IMG/VR virus record: IMGVR_UViG_3300026518_000042
Location: 1-30,371 of that record
Source of the DNA: a virus
DNA length: 30,371 nt
Direction: 5' to 3' (one strand)
Shown here piece by piece: positions 24,015 to 30,153 of the stretch (position 1 is its first letter; the number at the start of each line of letters is the position of its first letter). The notes beneath the pieces were generated by a model, which was not told the origin of the DNA, did not search any database, and worked only from the letters and a program-made list of their open reading frames with translations. The position numbers were made by a program, and so were the translations under genes.

Positions 24015-25652
24015 TTAGAAAACATTACTATTTGTGTAATCGTCCTCATCATCCTCTTCCCATACAGATTGCCATATTAAGCCATCACCTGTCACCTCTA
24101 CTACTGTTGAATCTTGTACAGTTGATGGTACAAATAATTCCATTTCAGATAACTGATTTAACAAATCTAATGCGTCATCATGTTTTAATACTTTTACACC
24201 ACCAGCTAGTGTAAATTTACTTAACTCATATTGTAATTCTTCAATCAACTCTAGCAATCTAGGGGATGTAGACTTTAGCAGTTCAGGTTTAGGTAGCCAT
24301 ATTTTATTTTGTTTAAATTTAGGCTGTACACCGGTAACAAATCTATGGGTTTTGTCCTTTAAAGGTCTAATACCTAAATCTTTACTTCCTTGCTTCTTAG
24401 CTATAGTGAACCATATATTACGTTTCATCATCATTTCTTGAATGATTGAAATAAATCCGCCTTGTTGACCTGAACTCTCTATACCTACGCTGAGAGGACT
24501 CCATTTTTTAGAGTACCTGAATAAATCATCTATGTTTTCTTGCATAGATTGACGTTTACACTGACCATCTACTAGTAACCAGTCGTTATTACTAGATATA
24601 GCCCATACACCTATTGTAGAAAAATCAGCAGATCTTTTAGTGCTAGTCGCAAAATCAGTAGTAATATAAAAATTATAATTTTCTTTATTTTTTATAATTA
24701 GTGATGGGTCATACCACATAATATCTTCAGGCTCTACCAATAACGTAGCTAAATCGGTAACCTCTAATAGGTATTCCCTATAAAACAGCTGAGTATTACC
24801 AGCAGCTTTAAATTGGTTATACATATCTAATGCGTAATCATAGGTAAATCTATCTTCCCATATACTATCGTATTCTTCACGAGGTACAGGGAATTTACTA
24901 CATAAAGGGAATTTAATTATACTATAACTACCGCTATTTTTAAGTTTATGGAGTAAATCATCCTCACTTATAGGAGTACCTATATAAACTATTTTATGTT
25001 TAGGAGCTAATGCCGGTAATGCTGATGCAAACCAATTTGTTTCTATAGTATTACGTATAACTTCAGAAGTAGCGGAATCATTATGTAAAATATCATCTGC
25101 TAATAATATACTAGGTCTGTGACCAGAAGGAGATCTTGCACCCCTCCAGTTTACATTCATACCCTTACCAGCAATAAATGTTTCTACGCCCTCTGAGTTA
25201 ACAAGCTCTATTTCTTTATCAGTAACACGCTTTACAGAAACTACCTGACTTAAAAATGTAGAATTAGCTATTTTGCTAGCGATATTCTTGAAAAATTGTT
25301 TTACATTGCCTTCAGCACTAGCACCTAAGAATATAATAAAAGGACATTTACCAAATCCTGCCCATTCACCCATAGTAGCTGCAAATATTACTGCGTATTC
25401 TGCTATCGTGCTTTTGCCAACACCTCTTGAACACTCCTCTAGGACATTTTTATCTTTAGGGTCTGAGCTAAATAACTTATCCGCCATTTTGTAGTGTATT
25501 TCAGGAGAACTAAACTCCTCATTGCCTGTAGCTCTTATGAAAGATATAAATTTAAGTGCTATTTCACTAGGTATGTACCTATCAGGCTTACTATTTTGGT
25601 GTAAAGTCTTATTTACTGATTTTGATACAACACTTTGACTTCTATTTGGCAT
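24015..25652 (-). CDS. terL: Terminase large subunit
   Basis: 545 aa. ATPase domain: Walker A CSRGVGKST (residues 74-82), Walker B SILLADD (181-187) and the coupling motif YIGTP (223-227). RNase H-like nuclease domain: Asp333 in YITTDFATS, Glu392 in VGIESSG and Asp492/493 in KHDDALDLL form the expected acidic metal-binding set. It pumps and cuts concatemeric DNA into the prohead through the portal. Start overlaps the upstream small subunit gene by 11 nt. The length is in the usual range for the N4/T7-size large terminases. Confidence 0.93.
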   Translation of the reverse strand: MPNRSQSVVSKSVNKTLHQNSKPDRYIPSEIALKFISFIRATGNEEFSSPEIHYKMADKLFSSDPKDKNVLEECSRGVGKSTIAEYAVIFAATMGEWAGFGKCPFIIFLGASAEGNVKQFFKNIASKIANSTFLSQVVSVKRVTDKEIELVNSEGVETFIAGKGMNVNWRGARSPSGHRPSILLADDILHNDSATSEVIRNTIETNWFASALPALAPKHKIVYIGTPISEDDLLHKLKNSGSYSIIKFPLCSKFPVPREEYDSIWEDRFTYDYALDMYNQFKAAGNTQLFYREYLLEVTDLATLLVEPEDIMWYDPSLIIKNKENYNFYITTDFATSTKRSADFSTIGVWAISSNNDWLLVDGQCKRQSMQENIDDLFRYSKKWSPLSVGIESSGQQGGFISIIQEMMMKRNIWFTIAKKQGSKDLGIRPLKDKTHRFVTGVQPKFKQNKIWLPKPELLKSTSPRLLELIEELQYELSKFTLAGGVKVLKHDDALDLLNQLSEMELFVPSTVQDSTVVEVTGDGLIWQSVWEEDDEDDYTNSNVF

Positions 25653-26364
25653 CTACTTCACCTTCGATAATATCGTCTGGTATTACCTTCATTGATCCAA
25701 ACTCATTCAAATTTGATGCACCACTTTCCAGCAGCTCTTTTTGTCTAGCTGCCATAATAGCCAACTGGTCATTAAGCTGTTTAACAGCGCTATCCTCTTT
25801 AACACCTACATCTAATGCTATTTTTACATTTTCAGGACCTTTAGTGGCGGCTAATAGTTCTTTAGCGGCATTAATTCTGTCTCTGTCATACCTACCATCG
25901 GTCATAATTTCTGCTAGTACACCAATAGCTTTGTATCTATGACCTGAAAATATTAAATCTAAAGGTACTTGGCTAGCAGTAAGTATATCTACCACTAGCT
26001 TAGACCGTCTATACCTAGAGGCTGCACTTGTAAGTTCTACATATTTTATTGAATCTGTAGGTAAATCTTTTCTTTCTTTAACGAAATCTCTATCAGCAAA
26101 GACCTTTTTATAAGCTTCAACGTAACTTGTATTATTGGTCATAGTGTATGCACAGAATCTAATGGCGTTAAGATACTCAACTACGGAAGCTCTAGCACCT
26201 TTTAATACCCCTTCATAGATAGAAGCCGTCTGTAATAGTGATTCACCTTGAAATTCTGGCTCATTTAAAGATTGATTTATTATATCTACAGCTTCTTGCG
26301 TTACAAATTTCCCCTTGTAAGGCATTACTTCTTTAACTTCTTCTAATGTAACTATTTTACTCAT
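25642..26364 (-). CDS. Putative terminase small subunit
   Basis: 240 aa, mostly helical. A C-terminal coiled coil (VKQLNDQLAIMAARQKELLE) and a central helical region (YRRSKLVVDILTASQVPLDL, HRYKAIGVLAEIMTDG, NAAKELLAATKGPE) are consistent with an oligomeric DNA-binding subunit. The gene directly precedes and overlaps terL and follows a strong sigma70-like promoter. Function is inferred from position and build; no diagnostic small-terminase helix-turn-helix sequence was identified. It would recognise phage DNA for packaging and stimulate the large subunit ATPase. Confidence 0.55.
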   Translation of the reverse strand: MSKIVTLEEVKEVMPYKGKFVTQEAVDIINQSLNEPEFQGESLLQTASIYEGVLKGARASVVEYLNAIRFCAYTMTNNTSYVEAYKKVFADRDFVKERKDLPTDSIKYVELTSAASRYRRSKLVVDILTASQVPLDLIFSGHRYKAIGVLAEIMTDGRYDRDRINAAKELLAATKGPENVKIALDVGVKEDSAVKQLNDQLAIMAARQKELLESGASNLNEFGSMKVIPDDIIEGEVDAK

Positions 26365-26397
26365 TTTATATGCACTTCATTGTATATAATTTTTGAA

Positions 26398-26426
26398 ATT
26401 ATATGATTTAAGTTACAAATTATCAA
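26398..26426 (-). promoter_or_regulatory. Strong sigma70-like promoter for terminase genes
   Basis: On the minus strand TTGATA, 17-bp spacer, TATAAT: 5/6 and 6/6 matches at the ideal spacing. Predicted start near 26391, leaving a leader of about 27 nt before the small terminase ATG. This is the best host-type promoter I found in the window. Confidence 0.65.
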
Positions 26427-26434
26427 TATTTAAG

Positions 26435-26827
26435 CTAAATGTTCTTATTTACCTTAAAAAATTTACTTGATTTAGATTTTTTAGTAGATTTTTTAATACT
26501 TATCATAGAATCATACTTATCTACTACAATATCTAAGTCTATATCAAAAAATTCTGTACTACCTGAGAACTTTTTATCAGGTTTATAACGGTATTCGGAG
26601 AAATAATCGTGAAGTTCCTTTTCTTTTTGATAGGCGTTTTCTGTGGTGCGGAATCTTTTAGGTTTACAGTAATAAAATTCCCTATACTTTTTAAACATGC
26701 TGACTAATATTTCTGCTACCCTATCCTCTATATTTCTCTGGGTAACACCTATTTTAATCAACTTTTTATCTTCAAATTCAAATTGAAGAATATAAACTAT
26801 ACCTGTCGCATTCTTTTTATTAGTCAT
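26435..26827 (-). CDS. T5orf172/MUG113-type GIY-YIG nuclease-like protein
   Basis: 130 aa. The order of residues fits the T5orf172 branch of the GIY-YIG fold: GIVYIL (9-14), KIGVTQR (25-31), a conserved Arg in EDR (36), a Glu in the EKELHDYF helix (about 71) and TEFFDID (91-97). Such stand-alone proteins in phages are often homing-type endonucleases or of unknown role; a C-terminal Lys/Ser tail may bind DNA. It sits between the regulatory operon and the terminase genes and overlaps the stop of the 28-aa ORF by 8 nt. Nuclease activity is inferred. Confidence 0.7.
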   Translation of the reverse strand: MTNKKNATGIVYILQFEFEDKKLIKIGVTQRNIEDRVAEILVSMFKKYREFYYCKPKRFRTTENAYQKEKELHDYFSEYRYKPDKKFSGSTEFFDIDLDIVVDKYDSMISIKKSTKKSKSSKFFKVNKNI

Positions 26828-26906
26828 TAAAATCTAATTCTTTTAATTCCTCATCTTCGTAATCTGAATCATCATAATCTTCTAAATCGTCTATATTATT
26901 TTTCAT
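26820..26906 (-). CDS. Small acidic ORF (28 aa)
   Basis: Reads MKNNIDDLEDYDDSDYEDEE then LKELDFND and a TAA; about half the residues are Asp or Glu. The stop overlaps the start of the GIY-YIG gene by 8 nt, suggesting translational coupling, but no Shine-Dalgarno is visible. Acidic mini-proteins (DNA mimics, inhibitors) are frequent in phages. It may equally be a chance ORF, since it is short. Confidence 0.4.
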   Translation of the reverse strand: MKNNIDDLEDYDDSDYEDEELKELDFND

Positions 26907-26962
26907 ACTATTAATAAAACAACTAATGAATATCAATATATTAGAATAGTATAAATAAAACA

Positions 26963-27724
26963 TCAACTACTGTATTTATGCTTTATTAGACAAGCTATCT
27001 TTTTACCTAATGCGGTATTAGGGTGCAAATTAGCCCCTCCTACCCTAGCTAAATTATACAAATCCCAATATTCAGACTCAGCAGCGGAGTTTCCAAAATA
27101 TTCCTCTAAATCTACGGAATAATCAGCAGTATCTTCTAACTCTGGTACTACTTCTATAACAGTATTCTCTAATTTTTGATTGTTTTTAAGCGTTTTCCAT
27201 ATACCATTAATAGTTCCATAATCTTCTATCTTATCAAATTCCCTATTATATAATCTTACCTTGTTTTGGTGTAATAGTGCCTTCAGGTATCCACTATTTT
27301 CTTTCTCTATAAAACTAAGTTTACTAACATAATTAGAGTTCAATCTACTGAATACACTAGGCATATCTGATTTCTTTACACCTTTAGCTTTACATAATAA
27401 ATAAGCTTCAGTTTTAGCTGCATCAGTATTTGTAGATTTATTAAGTGCATTACTTATAACTAATGATAAGGCATCTTCATCAGAAATATCTCCTACATCT
27501 ACGCATTTCATGCCTATTTCTAAATCTACGCATATAGCTCTTCTATGCCTACCATCAAGTATCTTACCGTTTCTCATAACTACTGGCACTAGCTGACCAT
27601 TCCTATAAATATCATCGCTAAGCTCCTTTAACCCCTCTTTAGTGTATGACAAAGTAAGCTCAGCTAATGGGTCTATAGCTAATTTACTAGCTGTACCTGT
27701 ATCTAGTTCATAAATATTACGCAA
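26963..27724 (-). CDS. ParB/sulfiredoxin-like nuclease-domain protein
   Basis: 253 aa. The N-terminal ParB-like domain carries GQLVPVVM (43-50) and ILDGRHRRAICVD (55-67), matching the nucleotide-binding box II of the ParB/Srx superfamily. The second half (AKTEAYLLCKAKGVKKSDM, LNSNYVSKLSFIEKENSGYL) looks like the helical DNA-binding region of ParB/KorB-like proteins, in degenerate form. A TGA directly precedes the TTG at 27724 and the next Met is at residue 50 inside the domain, so a TTG start is needed for an intact domain; GGCGGA precedes it. It overlaps the ribbon-helix-helix gene by 8 nt. Possible roles: transcription regulation, DNA segregation or DNA processing. Confidence 0.7.
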   Translation of the reverse strand: MRNIYELDTGTASKLAIDPLAELTLSYTKEGLKELSDDIYRNGQLVPVVMRNGKILDGRHRRAICVDLEIGMKCVDVGDISDEDALSLVISNALNKSTNTDAAKTEAYLLCKAKGVKKSDMPSVFSRLNSNYVSKLSFIEKENSGYLKALLHQNKVRLYNREFDKIEDYGTINGIWKTLKNNQKLENTVIEVVPELEDTADYSVDLEEYFGNSAAESEYWDLYNLARVGGANLHPNTALGKKIACLIKHKYSS

Positions 27725-28052
27725 TCATCAATCCGCCATCATAGTCGTTAACATTATAGGAAAGCAATCTAAGGGTGTAACAAACCTTACTACCATTTAT
27801 TAGGTATGTATTATCATCAAATATAACTTTACCATTCTGTATACTCTTAATAACCAACGGTACGTTAGCAGGTCCTAAAACTACTGCCCCTATAGGAAGG
27901 TAACCATCTTCAGTATACGCATGTGTGAGCTTCAGCTCTTTATCTACTAGGTCACTAATAATCGTATCATAAGTACCGGCAGATAAACTATCTTTAAGAA
28001 TTCTCAATCTATCTGCGGTACTTTCTTTTACCCTTATTGTTTTATCTGTCAC
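27717..28052 (-). CDS. Ribbon-helix-helix DNA-binding protein
   Basis: 111 aa from a GTG start. The N-terminal segment TIRVKESTADRLRILKDSLS, followed by TYDTIISDLVDKEL, fits the beta strand-helix-helix layout of RHH (MetJ/Arc/CopG-like) proteins. The C-terminal ~65 residues form a separate beta-rich domain (GAVVLGPANVPLVIKSIQNG, KVIFDDNTYLI) of unknown role. GTGA overlap with the upstream gene and 8-nt overlap with the ParB-like gene. It probably represses this operon or acts on the adjacent repeat-rich control region (inference). Confidence 0.65.
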   Translation of the reverse strand: MTDKTIRVKESTADRLRILKDSLSAGTYDTIISDLVDKELKLTHAYTEDGYLPIGAVVLGPANVPLVIKSIQNGKVIFDDNTYLINGSKVCYTLRLLSYNVNDYDGGLMIA

Positions 28053-28228
28053 GTCATAGTCTCCATACCATAACGAGCTACATGCGCATCTCTTAATTCC
28101 TTATAATTCTCATAATCCTTTTTATGAACCTTAGCGGATATAGGCTTATCTGTATCTACGGCTATTTGCCATTGCTTATACGCATCATTCATCTTACTTT
28201 CATAATAACTAATCATAGTATTCACCAT
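28049..28228 (-). CDS. Small leader gene of RHH/ParB operon
   Basis: 59 aa, start ATG at 28228 with AGGAG 6 nt upstream (a TTG one codon earlier is less likely). Helical and rich in Tyr/Lys/Asp (YESKMNDAYKQWQIAV, KKDYENYKELRDAHVARYG); no known domain. First gene of the leftward operon, about 35 nt after the predicted start point of the promoter at 28270-28297. Confidence 0.6.
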   Translation of the reverse strand: MVNTMISYYESKMNDAYKQWQIAVDTDKPISAKVHKKDYENYKELRDAHVARYGMETMT

Positions 28229-28269
28229 CAATTACTCCTAAAATCTACAGGTAAATAAATCACTATATT

Positions 28270-28297
28270 ACTATACCTGCCCACTTATAACTGTAAA
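28270..28297 (-). promoter_or_regulatory. Leftward promoter of RHH/ParB operon
   Basis: On the minus strand TTTACA, 16-bp spacer, TATAGT (5/6 and 5/6). The spacer contains a GTTATAA box immediately next to the -35, so a box-binding protein would occlude polymerase. Predicted start near 28263; the gene start is 28228. Confidence 0.5.
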
Positions 28298-28308
28298 ATA
28301 AATGTTAA
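28292..28308 (+). repeat. 17-bp direct repeat, copy 1
   Basis: TGTAAAATAAATGTTAA, identical to 28615-28631. This copy contains the -35 of the leftward promoter (TGTAAA on this strand). Confidence 0.85.
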
Positions 28309-28362
28309 TATACCCGTAAAAGTTATAAATTTTAGGATATTTCAGTTATAAATCTCATCCTT

Positions 28363-28411
28363 GTATGCAGATAATAGACTATTTGCATACAATAATACAA
28401 TATTTGCATAC
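28363..28411. repeat. Three TGCATAC boxes with exact 21-bp spacing
   Basis: GTATGCA at 28363-28369, TGCATAC at 28384-28390 and 28405-28411. The centres at 28366, 28387 and 28408 are exactly 21 bp apart (two helical turns). The two right-hand copies share a longer ATTTGCATAC; the left copy is inverted. Confidence 0.7.
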
Positions 28412-28427
28412 AGAATAAGGTATTTTT

Positions 28428-28442
28428 TTATAACTGTTATAA
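28428..28442. repeat. Perfect inverted repeat of GTTATAA boxes
   Basis: TTATAAC, one base, GTTATAA: two boxes head to head around a single central T, a natural dimer-binding palindrome. A second palindromic form, GTTATAAC, lies at 28502-28509. Confidence 0.7.
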
Positions 28443-28614
28443 TTTTTAAGGCAATTATAATTTCCTATAAGCACTGGATTCCGCTAAGGTAAAAAGTGCA
28501 AGTTATAACCTTAATATTATATATACATAGGGAAGTTATAAATTTGTACAAAAAATGAACAATTTTGATATTAAAAGACTACCCCTAAATCTAGTGGGTA
28601 TACCCCATATATTA

Positions 28615-28631
28615 TGTAAAATAAATGTTAA
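28615..28631 (+). repeat. 17-bp direct repeat, copy 2
   Basis: Exact copy of 28292-28308. No -10 element lies at the right distance here, so it is not a second copy of the same promoter. The shared sequence may be a binding site. Confidence 0.85.
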
Positions 28632-28719
28632 ATTGCAATAATGTTATAAGAAAATTTGTATTGGAAATTGTAATTATTTATTAGAGGGGCTGTACTCCTA
28701 CTATTCGTTATCTTAGATT

Positions 28720-28757
28720 GAAGTACCCCCCCTATACTTCGTATATGACGGTACTTC
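28720..28757. other. Nested hairpin upstream of first rightward gene
   Basis: Outer arms GAAGTAC (28720-28726) and GTACTTC (28751-28757); inner 5-bp stem TATAC/GTATA with a 3-nt loop (28733-28745). Placed 46 bp before the 28803 ATG. Could be a promoter hairpin, operator or attenuator. Confidence 0.6.
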
Positions 28758-28802
28758 TTAATGACCTTGTGTTATGAATAAATCAACATAAAGGTAAAAA
28801 TT

Positions 28803-29021
28803 ATGAACAAATTAACCAAAGACGACTATGTAAGTATATGTGAGGCTCTTAGAGCCAAAGGATACTCTGTTGAAACAAAGCGTGAACAGTCAAAACTGTT
28901 CAAAGACTTAGAAAAGTCTAACTTTCAAGTAAGACTGAAAGGGAAGACGTACCAAGTGTACGCATCAAGAATCATAGCTATGATGCACGAGACCTCGGAG
29001 GATTCACCTCTTGAGTTATAA
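28803..29021 (+). CDS. Small early protein, unknown
   Basis: 72 aa, basic and helical at the N-terminus (MNKLTKDDYVSICEALRAKG) with a short strand pair (FQVRLKGKTYQVYASRIIAM). No recognised domain. The leader AACATAAAGGTAAAAATT precedes the ATG and is nearly identical to that of the next gene. A rho-independent terminator follows within 10 nt. First gene of the rightward block; likely an early host-takeover or regulatory protein, from position only. Confidence 0.65.
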   Translation: MNKLTKDDYVSICEALRAKGYSVETKREQSKLFKDLEKSNFQVRLKGKTYQVYASRIIAMMHETSEDSPLEL

Positions 29022-29027
29022 ATATTG

Positions 29028-29059
29028 GGCTACAACTTCGGTTGTAGTCTAAATTTTTT
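29028..29059 (+). terminator. Rho-independent terminator with TTCG tetraloop
   Basis: Stem GGCTACAAC / GTTGTAGTC (9 bp with one G-U pair), loop TTCG closed by C-G, followed by TAAATTTTTT. It ends transcription after the 72-aa gene, at least partly. Confidence 0.85.
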
Positions 29060-29060
29060 G

Positions 29061-29101
29061 TTCACACTTCATAAGATAGAATCTTTTCACACCTTTCACA
29101 C
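29061..29101 (+). repeat. Three TTCACAC boxes
   Basis: TTCACAC at 29061-29067, 29086-29092 and 29095-29101, between the terminator and the candidate promoter. Possible operator or simple pyrimidine-rich spacer. Confidence 0.4.
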
Positions 29102-29136
29102 TTACTCATTCGTTCCTCACTCGTGTCCTTGTGTAG

Positions 29137-29145
29137 TGGTATATT
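29137..29145 (+). promoter_or_regulatory. Extended -10 promoter for second early gene
   Basis: TGGTATATT (TGn plus TATATT, 5/6) about 50 bp before the 29194 ATG and after the terminator. Just upstream is CCTTGTGT (29127-29134), an octamer also found at 28765-28772 ahead of the first early gene. Confidence 0.4.
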
Positions 29146-29193
29146 AAGATATGCTAAATTTTAATTAATTAATTAAACATAAAGGTAAGAATT

Positions 29194-29430
29194 ATGGAAA
29201 CAGTATTTATAATCATCTCAGTTGTTGCAATATTAGCTTATTACGGCTTTATGCGTAGTTTCGAAGTAGCGGCTAATATGGTAAATCGTGAGATTAAGCA
29301 TGCAGAAGATGTGCATGATGTAAGTTTAATATCACGTACAGCAAGATTATCAGACAGATTGTCTGATTCCGAGATCGAAAAAGCGACTAAAGTTAAAGCC
29401 CAAATTCAAGCAATGAGAGAGAGGTTATAG
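29194..29430 (+). CDS. Small membrane-anchored protein, unknown
   Basis: 78 aa. One N-terminal transmembrane segment (about residues 4-20, VFIIISVVAILAYYGFM) is followed by a charged helical cytoplasmic or periplasmic tail (NREIKHAEDVHDVSLISRTA, SDSEIEKATKVKAQIQAM). Leader AAACATAAAGGTAAGAATT precedes the ATG. Phage early genes often include such single-pass proteins; the function is unknown. The stop is one base before the start of a 26-aa ORF. Confidence 0.65.
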   Translation: METVFIIISVVAILAYYGFMRSFEVAANMVNREIKHAEDVHDVSLISRTARLSDRLSDSEIEKATKVKAQIQAMRERL

Positions 29431-29431
29431 C

Positions 29432-29512
29432 ATGAGCATCGAAGAAATAAAAGAATTATTTGAAGAAGCAATAGAAGCTGATTCTGAGTGTCAAGAATTA
29501 GATTTCAATTAA
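29432..29512 (+). CDS. Small acidic ORF (26 aa)
   Basis: MSIEEIKELFEEAIEADSEC then QELDFN and TAA; a single acidic amphipathic helix. Starts one base after the previous stop (TAGCATG), preceded by GAGAGAGG within the upstream gene, a plausible Shine-Dalgarno. Likely translated by coupling. Function unknown. Confidence 0.5.
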   Translation: MSIEEIKELFEEAIEADSECQELDFN

Positions 29513-29522
29513 TTTATATATA

Positions 29523-29546
29523 TAGAGGTTTAGTAATAGACCTCTA
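29523..29546 (+). other. Intergenic hairpin
   Basis: TAGAGGT / ACCTCTA, 10-nt loop, between the 26-aa and 58-aa genes. No U tract follows, so it is more likely an mRNA processing or stability element than a terminator. Confidence 0.5.
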
Positions 29547-29577
29547 CAATATGTAAATTATTAATAAAGGAAAAATT

Positions 29578-29754
29578 ATGAACAAATTTAAAGATGATAT
29601 GGAAAATATTAAAAAAGTAGTAAATAGAGTTGACGAAGCAAGGAAACTTGGTAATACAAGTGAAGCGTTAGATATATTAGAGTTATTGCATGTTTACGTA
29701 TGTGACGCATTAAATGATGCAGGTAGACGTAGAATTTCTATTTATAAAGACTAG
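29578..29754 (+). CDS. Small helical protein (58 aa), unknown
   Basis: MNKFKDDMENIKKVVNRVDE, then ARKLGNTSEALDILELLHVY and VCDALNDAGRRRISIYKD. Predicted as two or three helices, with a TPR-like look to the middle (EARKLGNTSEALDILELL). AAAGG lies 7-8 nt before the ATG in a leader (TAATAAAGGAAAAATT) like those of its neighbours. No known family. Codon pattern and leader support a real gene despite its length. Confidence 0.6.
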   Translation: MNKFKDDMENIKKVVNRVDEARKLGNTSEALDILELLHVYVCDALNDAGRRRISIYKD

Positions 29755-30153
29755 ACGGTACTAGATTTAACTAAAATAAACTTAAGTTTTTAGCCTGAGT
29801 AAAATTAGGCTAGGAGCTTTAAACCAAGATAGAACCGCAGACGTTAACCGTTAAAATAAAATGTTAATAAATACGCTAAAATTTAGTCAATTTCACCAAC
29901 TAAAATAAAAAAGTGGTCAAATTAACCAATCTGTAAATATAAATAACTTAAATACATACAGTTACACTAAATAAGGAATACAAATATGCCTTTTATTGTA
30001 GGTAACAACTGTTATTCATTCGCAGAACATAACTTAATATAAGGGTAAAATTATATACTAAATACACATAGCAGCCTCAAATAAGCCTAGGTTTGAGTAT
30101 CTGTTAGTACACGTAACTAGGCACAATCTTAAACTAAACAAAAAGGTAACATT
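29755..30153. promoter_or_regulatory. Repeat-rich intergenic region
   Basis: 399-bp gap. It contains the hairpin TAGCCT/AGGCTA (29791-29812, 10-nt loop), CTAAAATAAA at 29771 and 29900 with a related TTAAAATAAA at 29851, the imperfect direct repeat GTCAAnTTnACCAA at 29886-29899 and 29916-29929 (30-bp step), and the hairpin CTCAAA/TTTGAG (30076-30097). A possible 18-aa ORF lies at 29986-30042. It looks like a second control region rather than lost coding sequence. Confidence 0.5.
29986..30042 (+). CDS. Possible 18-aa leader peptide
   Basis: MPFIVGNNCYSFAEHNLI followed by TAA, with AAGGA about 8 nt before the ATG. It lies in a long gap ahead of the next gene. Too short to be certain; it could be a leader peptide or chance. 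Confidence 0.25.
   Translation: MPFIVGNNCYSFAEHNLI

Larger units (their letters stand above)
28229..28802. promoter_or_regulatory. Divergent control region
   Basis: 574-bp gene-free, very AT-rich gap between the leftward regulatory operon and the rightward early genes. It holds eight GTTATAA boxes (starting at 28285, 28322, 28345, 28428, 28436, 28502, 28535, 28643), three TGCATAC boxes at 21-bp spacing (28363-28411), a 17-bp exact direct repeat, a GGGTATACCC palindrome (28596-28605) and a nested hairpin (28720-28757). No gene of credible length is present. Candidate functions are operator array, replication origin or early transcription switch. Confidence 0.6.

Noticed and set aside
28363-28411. 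Possible CRISPR-like array
   Set aside because: The repeats are only 7-10 bp with 14-bp gaps; this is an operator or iteron scale, not CRISPR.
28555-28641. 28-aa plus-strand ORF in the divergent control region
   Set aside because: No Shine-Dalgarno is visible, the composition follows the AT-rich background, and it overlaps the 17-bp repeat and the GGGTATACCC palindrome.
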